DNA of 64,000 nt from Silene latifolia (GCF_048544455.1 NC_133538.1:448149311-448213310), one strand, 5' to 3'. Counted from the first letter of the stretch, positions 23,818 through 37,778 are shown. The notes: generated by a model not told the origin, from the letters alone. Numbers and translations: made by a program.

Positions 23818-25495
23818 TGTAATCCCCTATAAAATCTAGTGCAAAACAGTGGCGGAAACACTGTCGAATGGGATTAAATACACAAAGATAAAAGTTCTAA
23901 CTGTTATAAATTGAGAATGTATAAAATTCTCAAGGATAAAATTAAATGGTCAAGTCTAAACAAATGCCACTTTTATAAAAATGGCGAAAATAAAGAAAAC
24001 CTCCAAAAGTGTTCAAGACTAAAACCATAAAAGAAAGCAGAAAGAACAGAGTAGAATCTGCAAACTAGTCGCTAGCTCACACAGAAATCCCCAGCAAAGC
24101 TAACACCTGTCATGTTATAAACATAACAGCCACAATCAGTGGGGAGTAACTCGACGTTCTCCCAACCATATCACATGGTATAAATGTTACAGATGCAAAT
24201 AATATATCAAAGTAAATTGAAATGTTATAAAACATAGGTAACAAAATATGATTACCAAATCACGTTAACCAACGTGCTGCATGCTTAAAAGCAAAATATT
24301 CAAAAGGTAGAATGGAAATAATTTAGTTCAGGCTAGATATCCACTTTACCTATACTTTTGATACCGCAACATCTTTACTAGTTTCGGGAACCTAGTGTCA
24401 CGCTAAGATGACCAACTCCAAGCTCACTAACTAGACAACAAACTATAATAGGACACGACTTACCACGCAGTGCGAAGTCCTAGTCTAAGTACATGTACAT
24501 GACTGTACGACGATCTGTACCGCCCGCAGGATACCCAACCATATAGCTGTTTTAGTAAAACCGTATGCCATAGTTTATTATTCCTTGCCATTACTTTTTT
24601 TATTCCAAACTTAAAAATATCCCAAGTGATATACTATATTATTCAAATGGTTCGTAAGTGAACTACACTTTTATTTTCTTCGAATTAGAAAACTTAAACT
24701 TAAATCCAAAAGTATAAAATATATTTAAGGACTTTAAATGAATTAAGTTACTGAAATTAAACTTTAAAGACCACCCTTTGACTTAAGGTACTTTAGTAAA
24801 GACTTATTACTTAGGCTTTAATGAGACGGAGTTCTACATTAGTTTATAAAACTAAACAGTAGTATTGCAAAATTCACAATTAATTACAGAAAAATTGAAA
24901 TGACGCAAGGCCAATTTTCGAGGTTTCCTGTAGCTTTTAGCTACAACTTTCATTTTTTGACCAACTTTAAATTACGAAAGTATCAGGGTCTAAAAATTCA
25001 TTTCTAAAAACTGTCAGAAAACGTCACCCATAATGTTTCAGTTCATAAATCCACTTTTAGAAAATATTCTAAGGCAAGCCATAATTTTAAACATGTAAAT
25101 ATTATAAATTTTCTTTGATAAAACGATTAGCTACTGTATCAAAAGCAAAATATCTTTTAAAAATGAATCTTTAAGAGAAGTCAGAAACGCGTTTTACAGG
25201 CAAGCTGTTCACAAATAATTTATTCTGACCAAATCGTAAGTTTAAATCTTATGAAATTTTTTATGCAGATACTACACTTTAAAATAATAGGAGTTTATTC
25301 TTTACACTTTTGCAAATTCGAAATAAAAACAGGTGATATGACTTTTACAAACAGACGAACATATTTGACAGATTTAACAACGGTTTTCATCAAACTTGTA
25401 AAATACACCAAAAATCGAAAATAATGATCCAGGGCCTAAAACTTTATACACAACCTAATACTCCATTTCTATGCCACATATTAAAATTCCGTGAA

Positions 25496-27584
25496 TGTAA
25501 TACCCCGCATTTTAGACGGAAGAAATGTGGGTCGTGGGCACGGGTGAGCCGTGTATGTTGAGTATGTAGTCGGGTTTGTAATTGTTGGTGATTACTAATA
25601 TTAATATGATAGTAATTAAAAGAAAAGGGAAAATAAAGATAATTACTTTATGGAAACTTTCTCCCTCTTTCCTTCCTACATCTATATAAATAGGCTATTA
25701 TATCTACCCATAAGCATACAAACATATAAAAACACAATAATTGATTTAAAGCAAGGGAGAGAAACATCTAAGGGAGAGAAATAAGAGAATTCATCCAATT
25801 ATTGTTGTCTCAAGGTAAGTCCGTCTCAATTTATTTTTATATAGTCGTATTTAATTAAATTATCGTTTAAACTCCGTATAGATCACTGTGAACTGTGTCG
25901 TTACCCTCATTAGTTGGCCTTGACCGTGGGGATGCTAGTGGGACCTGTCGTGGCGGTTGTCGACCACCGTGGAAGACGAAATTCGCGTCTAAAGTTATAG
26001 TTGTCGCGGATTTAAGACGGGTTTTGTGACTTACTGGTTGGACGAATAAACACGGGACTTGGGTGGCTGGATAGCTTGGCCACGGGTGGTCTTAATGGTG
26101 GTGTCGGGGTGGCTTGAGATGGTGGTTGGTGAGGTGAGCTGTCGGTTCTGGTGGTTCACGCGGGTGTAAGCTGTTTAGGTGGGTTTTGAGTCGTTTGGTG
26201 GGTCGTGCGTGGGTGTAGCAGGTGGTGGAACCACAGTGGGTCAAGGGAGACCACGGTGGTGGCCACGGGTGGTCATGGTGGACGTAGGATAGTGAATTGG
26301 TCGGGTTTTGGTTGTTTTCGTGTCGGGTTTTTGGGGTTGTTTAAGGCGTGATTTCACGGCCTGTATAGGGGTTTTCAAGTGGTGGTTACGGGTTGTCGGG
26401 GTTGGCCGTGGTACATGCTAGGCGTGGCAGGTTTGGGTGGTGTTGATTGGTGGTTAGAGGTGGTGTGATAGGTGGTTAAAGGAGGGAGTTGAACGTGGTG
26501 TGTCGATATGCAGGGGAGTGTTGTTTCGTGGAGTTATGTAAGCGTGGTTGCTGTTTGTGTTCATCCGTGTAAACGGGATTACATGGGCCATGGGATGTAT
26601 GGGTTGGTCGTATCAATAAATTAATAGGACGGGTTACTTAATCGTTATACGGAGAATTAATTAATTAGACTATATTGCAATTAATTAAATTAATATAATG
26701 AACTCAATAATTAATAATTAAATTATAATATTCGTTTAGGTGACGGTTTTGAAGTGGAGTATTTCTGATTATTTTATTGGACTGCTTTATTGGAATTGCC
26801 GCTGAGGTAGGTTATCTACTCAACTCGAATATGCATTGGTGTGATTTATTAAGTAATGGTTAGTTGGAATTGGATGTTGCTTGTTGAATGTTGTGTTTGT
26901 TAATTTATTACTATCCATATTGTATATTGTATTAATGTTTTGAAGGCCCGGTCCAAGGGTGGCGGGTAAAATGAAGAACCGGTCCACGGGTGGCGTTATA
27001 TAAAAGGGTGTCTCGGGATTGATGTTGATATTGTTTATAAGGGTGTCTCGGGTTATTGATAAGGGTGTCTCGGGTTAATAATATGGGTGTCTCGGGTTGT
27101 GTATGGAGGATGTGTGGAGATTTGGAGTTGTGATCGGGATTGATCATTTACATGTTATTCTGTATTATTGTTGTACTGTTCTTGTTGTTTAGATATTCCT
27201 ACTCAACCGTTGGGTTGACCGTGTATTCGTTAAACACCTGTGATGAACCAATAATTGGGGAGCAGATTGATTTCAGGTAATTGAGCAGGCTTAGAAGGGG
27301 AGCTGAAGGGCGAGAGGATATGGCATTTACTTAGCTGTCTAGATCACCTTAGAAGAACAAACAATATTTTTTATTCTTATTATTTAGTTTTCCGCTGCAG
27401 TTGTATTTATTAATTTAATTATTTATTTTGGATTATGTAACAAGGCCATTTAACCATTATATTTATTTAAAGTACTGTGGTTTCGTTTACCTTTGTATTC
27501 ACTACCTCAGGTAACTGAGATGGTAACACGTTCATTTATCTAGGAATGCCTAGTAAAGGATCTTAAATAAATGAGGGTGTTACA
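25496..27584 (+). mobile_element. Solo LTR (S) of a Ty3/gypsy chromovirus-like family, nested in X
   Basis: Starts TGTAATACCCCGC and ends GAGGGTGTTACA. Its 3' part (CTCAGGTAACTGAGATGGTAAC near 27505; CTACTCAACCGTTGGGTTGA near 27199) matches the - strand LTR at 61745-63925. The middle (25900-26500) is GC-richer with many GGTGG runs. No primer site follows and no polypurine tract precedes it. The flanks GTGAA and TTAAA do not form an exact TSD. Confidence 0.75.
26945..27100 (+). repeat. Short tandem repeats inside the solo LTR
   Basis: Four copies of GGGTGTCTCGGG (27005, 27041, 27063 and 27085, approximate starts) separated by AT-rich spacers. They are preceded by two copies of a CCGGTCCANGGGTGGCG-like unit (about 26948 and 26980). 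Confidence 0.7.
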
Positions 27585-28909
27585 TTAAATTTACAATTTG
27601 ATTTAGTATTTCTAACATAATTAAAACCGAACAGAATCGCTATAATCGAAGAAACTGCATCAATACTTTAAAGTACGAAATAAATACTAAAACTCCAAAA
27701 TAATTACCACGAAAATTCATGGTATCGTAAAATCAACTATTAATTCCAGAAAAATAATTTACATCAGTTTAAATTATAAAAACAAATTATTAAAACCCTA
27801 ATATCAAAACAATCGATTTGATCATAAAACTTGTAAATCAACCAAAATAAATACCCTATTGACAAAATAAAATTATAAATAGTCAAAATAAATTATGGAT
27901 ATCAAAAGATCAGAAATTAAAGGTTTCGAAAATCATATGTATCAATAAATCATCATAAAACATTAAAAATCCAATAATACATACAACTACAACAATTAAA
28001 TCGATGTAATACCGAGTAACGTCGAAGTTACCTTGTTACGAATCCGAATCCACATATGCTAGCCTTCAATATCTCCTCTACAAACCTTTAAAAACATAAA
28101 TTACATATGTGTAAAACATATAAATCATTAATCTAGATAAAAACTAGGATAAGAAAGATAAGAGTAATCAATTTACCCTAGGATGAACGGATGATGAGAG
28201 AATGTCTATTCAAATAAAAAAGCAAGAAGGCAAGCACGTACGTAGAATAATTTGTAAAACGAAAATAAAGAAGCAAGAAGACAAGCACGTACGTAAATTT
28301 TGTTTGAGAGGAGAACGGCGGAAGCTGGAAGCAGGGTTACGTTCAATGATATTTTGCCAGAGGGATAAATGTGTGAATGATAAGATATTATGTGAGCAAA
28401 TAAAATTAGAAGATATTAAACACCTTTTAAAATATCTCGGAAAAGGCTTGGGTTTTGATCTTAAAATGATCATTTGAATAAAACTCGGTCCATTTGAAAA
28501 ATTGGACTGCAAATCAACTGAGAACGGATTTAATTAAATAAATAAATCAAAACCGTGAATTAAAAGATACAAATTTAAATCTCATAAATAAGAATTAAAA
28601 TATATGAGATTAGAAATGAATAAGAATAAAAATAGGGTTCAATAGAAATAATTTCCGAACTCCAACGAATTAACTCGGAGTAGAATTAGAATACGAATTA
28701 AATGAATAAATAAGGCGAAGCTGAAATAGTTAGAAATAACAATAATTCTCGTAAACAAGGAAATATTCGAGACATAAGAGAACTTAAGAATTCAAAGGAA
28801 GAAAAGAAATGGCTCACAGATAAATTCCGAGTCATACAAATCAAATCGTAATCATAAATAAAATACGGTTACGAAAATAGATTACAAAAATGGCGGGTGT
28901 TACAAAATT

Positions 28910-30140
28910 TGTTAGGTTTATATACCTCTTATTAGACTCCTCTAATAATGAACTAATTAACTTCTTAATTATTTGTCCTTTAGATCTAGTGCATGCATAA
29001 CAAAATAAAAGATTTATAAGAAAACAATGTCCCTTACATTGTAAATTTCGGATTTATGGGCACAAGTAAGGTCTCCTACCTTCACTTGTTCTTGAGCTAT
29101 TATGAATATTAGGATGATCCTCCAAAGACTCCAAGTATAGAAGCCACTCCTCTTGATTGCACCCAAGATTATCCCTTATCTCTACTAAATAATATGTGCT
29201 AGATATTTGTTTAGTAGTTCACCTTAAAATTGATTACTAATACTCATATATTACACTAATAATATTAGTAATGTGATTGAACAATTTAAATCAAAATTTC
29301 TCATGTTTTGATAGAAAGAAAAACATGAACAATGGAGGTTTTTGCATGTGAAGATGAGTGAGTATCTTTTGAGAGAATAAGTGAGTAATATAAACAAAAA
29401 GTTCCCCTCACTCCTCCTCTTGTGATCCGGCCAAAGTGCTCTCTTTAGAGCACTTTTGGTCTTCTCAAAATCACCTCTTTTTGCTATAGGGTAGTAGGTT
29501 TTATGTATAAAGCATTGTCATAAGTTGTTGGAGTATCTTTCATACAAAAAAATGGCAAAACCAATAGGCTCAAGCATGTACCCATTTGGATGGTACACAT
29601 ATGCTTATATGGTCAATTTTTATCTTATAATATTTGTCCCACAAATGCTTATAAGTCTTATATTTAATTATCTTACATAATTAAATATTAATTTGATCAT
29701 ACAACAATTATATGACAAATTAATAAACATATATTCACTCAACTTATTGAGTAATATTTTACCATTATATCAACATATAATGGGTCCCATAATTGCTAGT
29801 TAGTTAAATTTACAACCTCTTGTAAATGTAAATAACTAATTACCTCTACCTCGAAATATTTATAAAACCTCAAAATAATTTAGTGAATTAACATATTAAT
29901 CCACTAAATAGGATCTTATTTAATCACATTACAATAAGATACATATTTCCTCTCATAAATATAAATTGTTCATATTTAAGGAATTAATCAACTTGTATCG
30001 ACATACAATTAATTAACTTTACAGATAAGGGCATCATCCTTTAGGTGTGACCTTAAGGGATCAACTCACCACCACCGTCCCACGACAGTAACGTCAAACT
30101 CTAGGAAGACAATCGTTACCAATTAACGTCAAACTCCAGT
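28910..30140 (-). mobile_element. 3' LTR of Y, truncated at its U3 start
   Basis: The - strand LTR end is TGTTAGGTTTATATACC read on the + strand at 28910. It is near-identical to 35955-37120. It breaks at about 30140, where the sequence jumps into the internal 3' region (CTCGAGTGGCC), losing the first ~150 bp of U3 and the polypurine tract. Confidence 0.8.
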
Positions 30141-31549
30141 TAACTACTCCTCGAGTGGCCTTCAGATTTCAAACAACCCTGACAAGGGGTGGACAATTCC
30201 TATCGCCCTATTCCCTTCGTTCAGCCACAGTCCATCATAACCCAAAATATACCCAGTTTGACCTCATTTACGAAGTCGTAGAGTATAAATCAAAGCTAAT
30301 CATAAATTTGCGCTAACTTGGGCGAATAGTCTCTAGTCAAAATAATTGACTCATAAGAATACTATAGTAGCTCTTGCCACGACCAGGCTTTATGAATTAC
30401 CAGAACTCTATAAGCGGTCACTGCCCGACAGAGTGTCCTATACAGTCTGTCTATGTGATCGACTAGTCATCCCATATGACTCTATGGCACTTGAACTTGT
30501 CATCAATCGCATCACACTCTAGTCACTTTGAGACGTCACCTCATATAAGTAACGAGGAGCGAATACCATATCAATCCAGTTCACTTTAATGGGGTTCAAT
30601 TTGTTCTCAACAACCCATTTGGATTTAACAAGGTAATGGGTGAGTTTAGTAAAACTCAAACGATAAATGCGATAATCACATATGAATAGTTAATACACTA
30701 TTACTACTTCATATCCCATAATCTTTAGTGTACCACTAACACTAGTAAAATTACAATAAAAGCTTGGCAAGTGGATATACCCTATATCCATATATTCCAA
30801 CTTTGTCAATTGCTATTTCCTTCTATTCAATGTTATTTCTAATAACTTGAATTTATCTCTAAGTATTTGTCTAGTCTTCTTACTAGACTTGGGCTCTTTA
30901 ACTTGAAAAATACTCCCACTGTTATCACATAACTTGTGATAAAGTCATTTGTAGAGGGATTCACCCTTAATCCCTACGTTGACCATTTTACCACAATTTA
31001 CTTAGATTCCTTTTGTAGAATTTGCAATGTGCGAAACTAAAAACACTTTTCTAGTCTCTTACTCCTTAGTCAATAAGATATCCTAGGATTTCAACAAATC
31101 CCTTTTGATTTGGAAACTAAAGTTTGTGCAACCCTTCAATACATAACTTAGTTTATCATCCAAACATATGAACGAATCCTTAATTCTTCTCAAGAATCTC
31201 AAGGATATTCTTTAAGGCTTTCACAAGCCATATCATGGGAATTATCTTGTTATTGACTTATCATGCTCATAGCATATATCACATCATGGCATGTGCGTAT
31301 GTTGGCATACATGATCATTCTAATGGGGGAAAAATTAGAAATCGATTTCATGTAATCAACAACTTAATAGCTTCAGTGACTGACTATGGATCCATCATAG
31401 CAATTCCACTTTCATCAACATGAATAGCCTATTCAACCTTGTTGATGTACAACAGATACGAAAGATCTTATCCTCATAAGACTCTCAACTCTATGCTAAT
31501 ATTCTCTCACAGAGATTCAAAAATCTTAGAATATATAGCACCCTTTCCT

Positions 31550-31660
31550 AGTCTCCCAATTACTCTTGATAGAAGAGAGCATTGGTACATTATTCTCAAT
31601 AATTAATATGTTATCAGCATATAAGACATGGAAAAATAATTCTAGCTCCCACTTAACTTC
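31550..31660 (-). pseudogene. Y reverse transcriptase active-site remnant
   Basis: On the - strand the peptide FFHVLYADNILIIENNVPM is readable; 31610-31621 encodes Tyr-Ala-Asp-Asn where copia RTs have Tyr-Val-Asp-Asp. The second catalytic Asp is therefore Asn. The surrounding frame is broken. Confidence 0.75.
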
Positions 31661-32664
31661 ATGTATAATCATGATACTTCAATCATGTGAATGAAACAAT
31701 TCACTATTATCACATGAATGAAAAGTATAATCCTTTAATGCTTGCTTAAGACCAATCTAGGATCACTTAAGAAAGCTACTCATAAGATGTTAGGACTCTT
31801 AGATCTTTATCTTAGGTTTTGTGTTCCAAACACATCCTTCTCTAAATTCCCAATTTAGAAAAGCAAATTTTTATTTGCCATACTTCATTAAAATGAAAAT
31901 GCGGCTATTCCTAACATAATTAATCTTAATCAACATCTTCGTGTCAATCTTATGCCTTTGAGTACTCTAAAGCTCTATTTACCTTTAAAGAGACCCTCGC
32001 TTTAAAGTAAATCTACTTTTGAGTAGCAATTTTCGGATTGTAATGCTATGGATCGTATGTAACAAGGTCGATTTGGAATAAGGTCATAATACCATTACAT
32101 TCACAAATCAATATTTTAACAAATAAGACATGTGCGCTAAACTCCCACTGAACTATACTCTCATTCTATCTTTATAGATTATAGTTTCATTACTTTCACA
32201 AAGTAACACTTTAACTATAAGACATGTTTGTTATGATCTACTCCCACTCTATCTCTTAGAAATACCTCTATCTTCTTAAGATATAGCTTTGTAAGTTACA
32301 AACATATATATGGTGGAGTATTAGGAGTTTATCTAGACTATGTATTAGCTTTCAAAAGGCAATCCCTAACGTGGCAGTTTGATTCATGTAATATGCGAGT
32401 CTTATCCATGTCATTTGTTTAATAGACTCTCTATTCTAGGTATCTCATGGTTGACCATCCGTTTAGAATTACTTGTCCGTTTTGGATTGCAAATTCCAAA
32501 AATTGAGTTTAACAACTCAAATCGACTCATATTAGTTTGATCTTATGGGTAGTGACACTAGGTCATAATCCATCTTTAATAAATCAAATTTATTACTTAG
32601 ATCTTTGCCACTACAATCGGATCGTAATGCATTAGTACTTTGTTCAATTGGTTCTCTACATCAT

Positions 32665-32871
32665 TTAGATATTTCTCAAATTTCTCAAATGCTTCACTTT
32701 ATATTTGATTAAGTAAATATACCCATATCTACTTAAATCATTGTTAAAAGTGACGAAGTAGTCATAACCTCTTCTTGCGGAGATGCTCGTATGACCACAT
32801 ACATCGGCATGTATTAGTCCTAACAAATCACTTTCTCGTGTTCCTTTACCACTAAAGGAAGTACGAATCAT
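32665..32871 (-). pseudogene. Y integrase fragment
   Basis: A 68-residue reading with LLGLIHADVCGHTSISARRG and then GYDYFVTFNNDLSRYGYIYL, the start of the copia integrase catalytic core. The Asp in HADVCG corresponds to the first catalytic acidic residue. The reading is lost after KYKVKHLRNL, and no complete polyprotein frame exists here. Confidence 0.85.
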
Positions 32872-33209
32872 TTTGCAAAGGAGACAAGATTCGCATATTC
32901 CATATCATTGACAATCAAATGGTTCAATAAATCTAGTCAACACTAGCTTTCTAATGCGTATCTCATTTATGTAATCAAATCAAAAAAGGCAAATGTAAAA
33001 ATCATTTGATTATTAGTTATGAGTCTTTTGTATTGTATTATGAAGATATCGTTGCTTGAGTTGGAAGTGTCTAAAACTTGTATATCATAAAAATAAGTAA
33101 CATGGTTCACAACCATGTCTATTTTCAACAAAATAAATCCTTTCATGTCTAACATAGAAATGGAAATAATGTTTTAGACAAGGTGGGTACATAATAACAA
33201 TTATGTAGA

Positions 33210-33845
33210 TTAAAACTCAAAGCTATTTATTAAAACAAGTACATAAGTCCCTCTTGAAGTGGCGGCTACCCTAGCTCCATTTCCTTGTTGGAGATTCATA
33301 TAATTCTTGTTTAGCTTTTCCACATTTCCAAGTCCCACTTGGAGTAATAAGTCCAACTTTGATATCTCCCAAATACTTGGGGCAATTTCACTTCCAATGG
33401 CCCATGGCATTACAATAATGACATTCCTCATAGGATTGGGCACCCTTCTTGGTCTTGGTAGTCCCACTATCTATTTCCAATTCATTATCAGGTTTGGGTT
33501 TCTCACCCATCTTTGCCTTCCCTTTAATAATACCAATACTCCTTTCAGTTGCAAGGACACTCTTGCTAGAACTCCCATTGATTAGATATTTCTCCTTGCT
33601 TCATCAAACAAGGATACCTTGGAATTTGTAAGATTAACCTCATATGATTCTCTTACCAAGGATGTGGTGGGCATGAGTATGGGAGTGGGAGGTGTAGAAG
33701 TCGTAAAGTAGCAAAGATTTCCTTCCTGACCAATGTCAATGCGTAATTCTTTAATCGTATCATTGTCATACTTGGGACATTTTTCATCGAATGATTGAAG
33801 CCATGAATCAATGGTGATTGGTATAGGAGTATTAGATGAATTCAT
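33210..33845 (-). pseudogene. Y gag remnant, internally deleted
   Basis: The N-terminal part (33845-33582) includes DSWLQSFDEKCPKYDND and TTSLVRESYEVNL, aligning with the Z gag start. Most of the central UBN2 domain is deleted. The CCHC zinc knuckle follows in another frame near 33430-33360 (C-H-Y-C, then GHW, a stop, and NCPKYLGDIKVG). The protein would not be functional. Confidence 0.8.
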
Positions 33846-35954
33846 TGCGTATAATTAACTACAAAAACGGAAATGAAGGAAATAATTAACATCTATCATT
33901 TTAATAATACTCGTAAATTTCAATACAAGTATTGCATTTATATAGTGACCTCTACCCAACTATTATAAATGATTCCGAGATCCAAATTCATATTAATACA
34001 GGTACGGTGAGCCGAATCACCCCTTATTAATATAACTCGGTGGATTAACCTCTTAATCGATTCTACTTCTAGAACTCTCGGTCAATAAAAATTACTCTAA
34101 TTTTCATCTTTTAGCTCGGAACACATGCGACTATGGTTACGAATACTTCCGTTGAGCTCAATCCAAATTTCGATGTAATAACTTTTTATTACCCACGTAC
34201 CCAATGTAACAAGGTTTGTATTACGGTGAAGTCGGCTTAACTCCCTTATGAAATTGGGATTCATGGTTTCTACTATTTGGAAAGGCTATTTCTCAATTAT
34301 TATATGTGAGAGGTCTTGTCAATTTATTATCTATCACGTTTTAAGTGAACTAAAGAGGTGAACTACGATAATTATAATTGACACGGTCGATGACTCGATT
34401 TGATATGCATGTTGTTGTTTATGGCGATTTGGCAATGCATGTAACATATTAAAAGAAATGCAAAGCAATAATAAAATTTCTTACTATGGCCTTCCTAAAA
34501 ATAGAAAATCAAATAATCTATTACATATTCGGAAACCAACTTCTTTGGTTCCTTGAATCTTCAAATGGCGCGCTTCCCAAGAACACCGTCTTCGTCGGAT
34601 CACCTTTCCGAATGGCACCGTCTTGAAGATACTCCATAATTAAAAATAATAATAAAAATACAAAACTATTCCTATTATACATTTGTAAAACGTAAAAACT
34701 AATAAAATAAAAGTGATACGAGATCGCATTAAATTACAACCGAATCAATATTTCCTTTCATTACGGGTAATATCGATTAAAACTAAGGTCATACTAAGAT
34801 AAAATTACATAATTCAAAATTATATAAATAAAAGACATTCAACAATTGAAATATGCAGCATTATAATATGTACCTATCATGCCAAATGATGTGCCAAATT
34901 GCCCTATTTAACTTATGTCGTATATATAACCCAGTTTTATGGAAATGCGTGATAATAACCTTTTATAATCACTAATTAACACTTAAATCACATCTAAGCT
35001 CATGTTAATTATCCTAACACTTTTTAGGACTCAAAAATTAGTCACTCAATTTTTGACAATAATTCAACTTGATTTAATTTTATGCTCATTTTTTACCTTA
35101 AAATCATAATATTTATGAAATAAATCCAATTAAATTATAAAAATTTTAAACATTGAATTTTAAATTTTTGAACATTCTGGAATAATTCTATGACACTTAT
35201 AATGTCAAAAATCATGGTTAAAATTTTCGAATTAATTTTGAGAAAATATAGTTGCATTTTATTGGTTTTATCTCATAAAACATCTAAAGTATCCAAAAAT
35301 TAATCCAATAAACTTTACAACTTTATATCTGATTAGTGGGATATTTATGCAACCTAAAATAATTTTCTCATGCCATGCAGATCGTTTTAGCTATTTATGC
35401 TAAAATAATCACTATTTATGCCATTTTTACTCTAAAAATTCATAAATCATGCTAAATGAGATAATTTAATATATAAATTTATATACACTCTGTAAATTAT
35501 GCATGTGACAATATATTAAAATCTCATGGACTAATTCGATAACTATTTTTAACCATTTTACCTCTTTTAATCCATTTTTATCTCAAAAAAATCATAAACC
35601 ATGCAATATTAATCCAATTAATACGAGATTTTACACACAACTTGTAAAATATGCATGTGAGGTCATATTAAATTTTCAAGGTCATAGACTTAGTTTAACT
35701 ATTTTTAGAATTTTAATTCCCATTTTAGTCATAAAAATGTAATAAAATGACCAAAAATCATTAAAATGAGCAATAAATTTCCATAAATCATAACAATGAC
35801 CTAAAAAAATTTTAGGACCAGAATATATAACATGCATGATGATTTCGTGGCTTATACTTATAAATCACAAATTTTTAGTTTTATATGTTAACTTTTTAAC
35901 TCGGAAAAACATTAACCGATTATGCATGCAACAACCTTATGCTCTGATACCAGT
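33846..35954 (-). mobile_element. Y 5' leader and primer-binding site
   Basis: Long non-coding leader matching that of Z, including an uninterrupted copy of the AAATT target near 34320 where X and Y split Z. The primer site for tRNA-iMet is at 35941-35954. No coding similarity. Confidence 0.75.
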
Positions 35955-37284
35955 TGTTAGTTTTATATACCTCTTATTAGACTCCTCTAATAATGAACTA
36001 ATTAACTTCTTAATTATTTGTCCTTTAGATCTAATGCATGCATAACAAAATAAGCGATTTATAAGAAAACAATGTCCCTTATATTGTAAATTTTGGATTT
36101 ATGGGCACAAGTAAGGTCTCCTACCTTCACTTGTTCTTGAGCTATTATGAATATTAGGATGATCCTCCAAAGACTCCAAGTATATAAGCCACTCCTCTTA
36201 ATTACACCCAAGATTATCCCTTATCTCTACTAAATAATATGTGCTAGATATTTGTTTAGTAGTTTACCTTAAAATTGATTACTAATACTCATATATTACA
36301 CTAATAATATTAGTAATGTGATTGAACAATTTAAATCAAAATTTCTCATGTTTTGATAGAAAGAAAAACATGAACAATGGAGGTTTTTGCATGTGAAGAT
36401 GAGAGAGTATCTTTTGAGAGAATAAGTGAGTAATATAAACAAAAAGTTCCCCTCACTCCTTCTCTTGTGATCCGGCCAAAGTGCTCTCTTTAGAGCTTTT
36501 TTGGTCTTCTCAAAATCACCTCTTTTTGCTATAGGGTAGTAGGTTTTATGTATAAAGCATTGTCATAAGTTGTTGGAGTATCTTTCCAACGACAAAATGA
36601 CAAAACCAATAGGCTCAAGCATGTACCCATTTGGACGGTACACATATGCTTATATGGGTCCATTTTTATCTTATAATATTTGTCCCACAAATGCTTATAA
36701 GTCTTATGTTTAATTATCTTACATAATTAAATATTAATTTGATCATACAACAATTATATGACAAATTAATAAACATATATTCACTCAACTTATTGAGTAA
36801 CATTTTACCATTATATCAACATATAATGGGTCCCATAATTACTAGTTTGTTAAATTTATAACCTCTTGTAAATGCAAATAACTAATTACCTCTACCTCGA
36901 AATATTTATAAAACCTCAACATAATTTAGTGAATTAACATATTAATCCACTAAATAGGATCTTATTTAATCACATTACAATAAGATACATATTTCCTCTC
37001 ATAAATATAAATTGTTCATATTTAAGGAATTAATCAACTTGTATCGACATACAATTAATTAACTTTACAGATAAGGGCATCATCCTTTAGGTGTGACCTT
37101 AAGGGATCAACTCACCACCACCGTCCCACGACAGTAACGTCAAACTCTAGCAAGCCAATTGTTACCGATTAATGTTGATCAGTTGACTATTTAAATAAAT
37201 CATCCCTTACGTATTCTTAATATGAGATTTAATTATGATATTAAATCATGTGATCGCACTATTGTTGAGAACACATTTCCAACA
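35955..37284 (-). mobile_element. 5' LTR of Y
   Basis: 1330 bp; on the - strand TGTTGGAAATGTG to CTAACA. It contains the U3 inverted-repeat region related to that of the array LTRs (TGATCAGTTGA near 37173). The right-hand TSD AAATT follows at 37285. Confidence 0.9.
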
Positions 37285-37778
37285 AAATTGACAAGACCTT
37301 TACTTTTAAAAGATTAAGACTTAGCCTTACCAAATAGTAGGAGGCCATGAATCTCAATTTCATAAGGGGTACAATACGATTTTTCTGGGTGCTTCTATTG
37401 ACGTTTGGTAAGTAGAGTAATAATTAGTTATTACACTTCGAAAGTTTGGTTGATCTCAACGAAGGTATTTTGCGACCGTAGCCGTAATAGGTTCGGGCTA
37501 AATATGAATTTAATGTAAAATCATCGACCGAGAGTTCTAGTTGTAGAATCGGTTAAGAGGGTTAACCCACCAAGTTATATTAGTAAAGGTGTATAGGGCC
37601 CGTTGGCTCACATCCAAGTTAATATGAATTTTGGGTCTCCGAATAATTTATTATAGTTGGGTAAAGGTCACTATATTAATGCTAAAACTTGTTTTAAAAT
37701 ATTTACAAGTTTTGTTAAGACGATAAATGTTTATAATTCTTTCATTTTCTATTTTGTAGTCAATTTGATTAGTTTGCA
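37285..37778 (+). mobile_element. Element Z leader, part 2
   Basis: Continues the leader interrupted at 23817. Starting AAATTGACAAGACC, it matches the uninterrupted W leader near 45590 (reverse strand) through AAGATT, GGTAAGTAGAG and the TTGTAGAATCGGTTAAGAGG segment, and ends at the gag ATG. Confidence 0.85.

Larger units (their letters stand above)
23818..28904 (-). mobile_element. Element X: long solo LTR, Ty3/gypsy type, with a nested LTR
   Basis: Read on the - strand it starts TGTAACACCCGCCATTTTTG and ends GGGGATTACA, typical plant gypsy LTR ends. A perfect AAATT TSD flanks it (23813-23817 and 28905-28909). Without the nested LTR at 25496-27584 it is about 3.0 kb. No primer site, polypurine tract or coding domain was found, so a solo LTR is the best reading; a large non-autonomous element is possible. 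A ~40-bp tandem duplication containing AAGCACGTACGTA lies near 28220-28295. Confidence 0.7.
28910..37284 (-). mobile_element. Element Y: nearly complete Ty1/copia retrotransposon, decayed
   Basis: Order on the - strand: 5' LTR 37284-35955, primer site ACTGGTATCAGAGC (35954-35941 reversed), leader, gag remnant 33845-33210, integrase 32871-32665, RT remnant near 31610, 3' non-coding region, 3' LTR ending at 28910. A 5-bp TSD AAATT lies at 28905-28909 and 37285-37289. All genes are broken. Near 30140 a deletion removed the start of the 3' LTR with the adjacent polypurine region. Confidence 0.9.

Noticed and set aside
25496..27584. Complete gypsy element rather than solo LTR
   Set aside because: No second LTR, primer site, polypurine tract or coding domain in the interval.
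28202..28477. 91-codon ORF with Lys/Arg-rich repeats
   Set aside because: Arises from a 40-bp tandem duplication in an LTR; no known domain, and overlapped by an equal antisense ORF.
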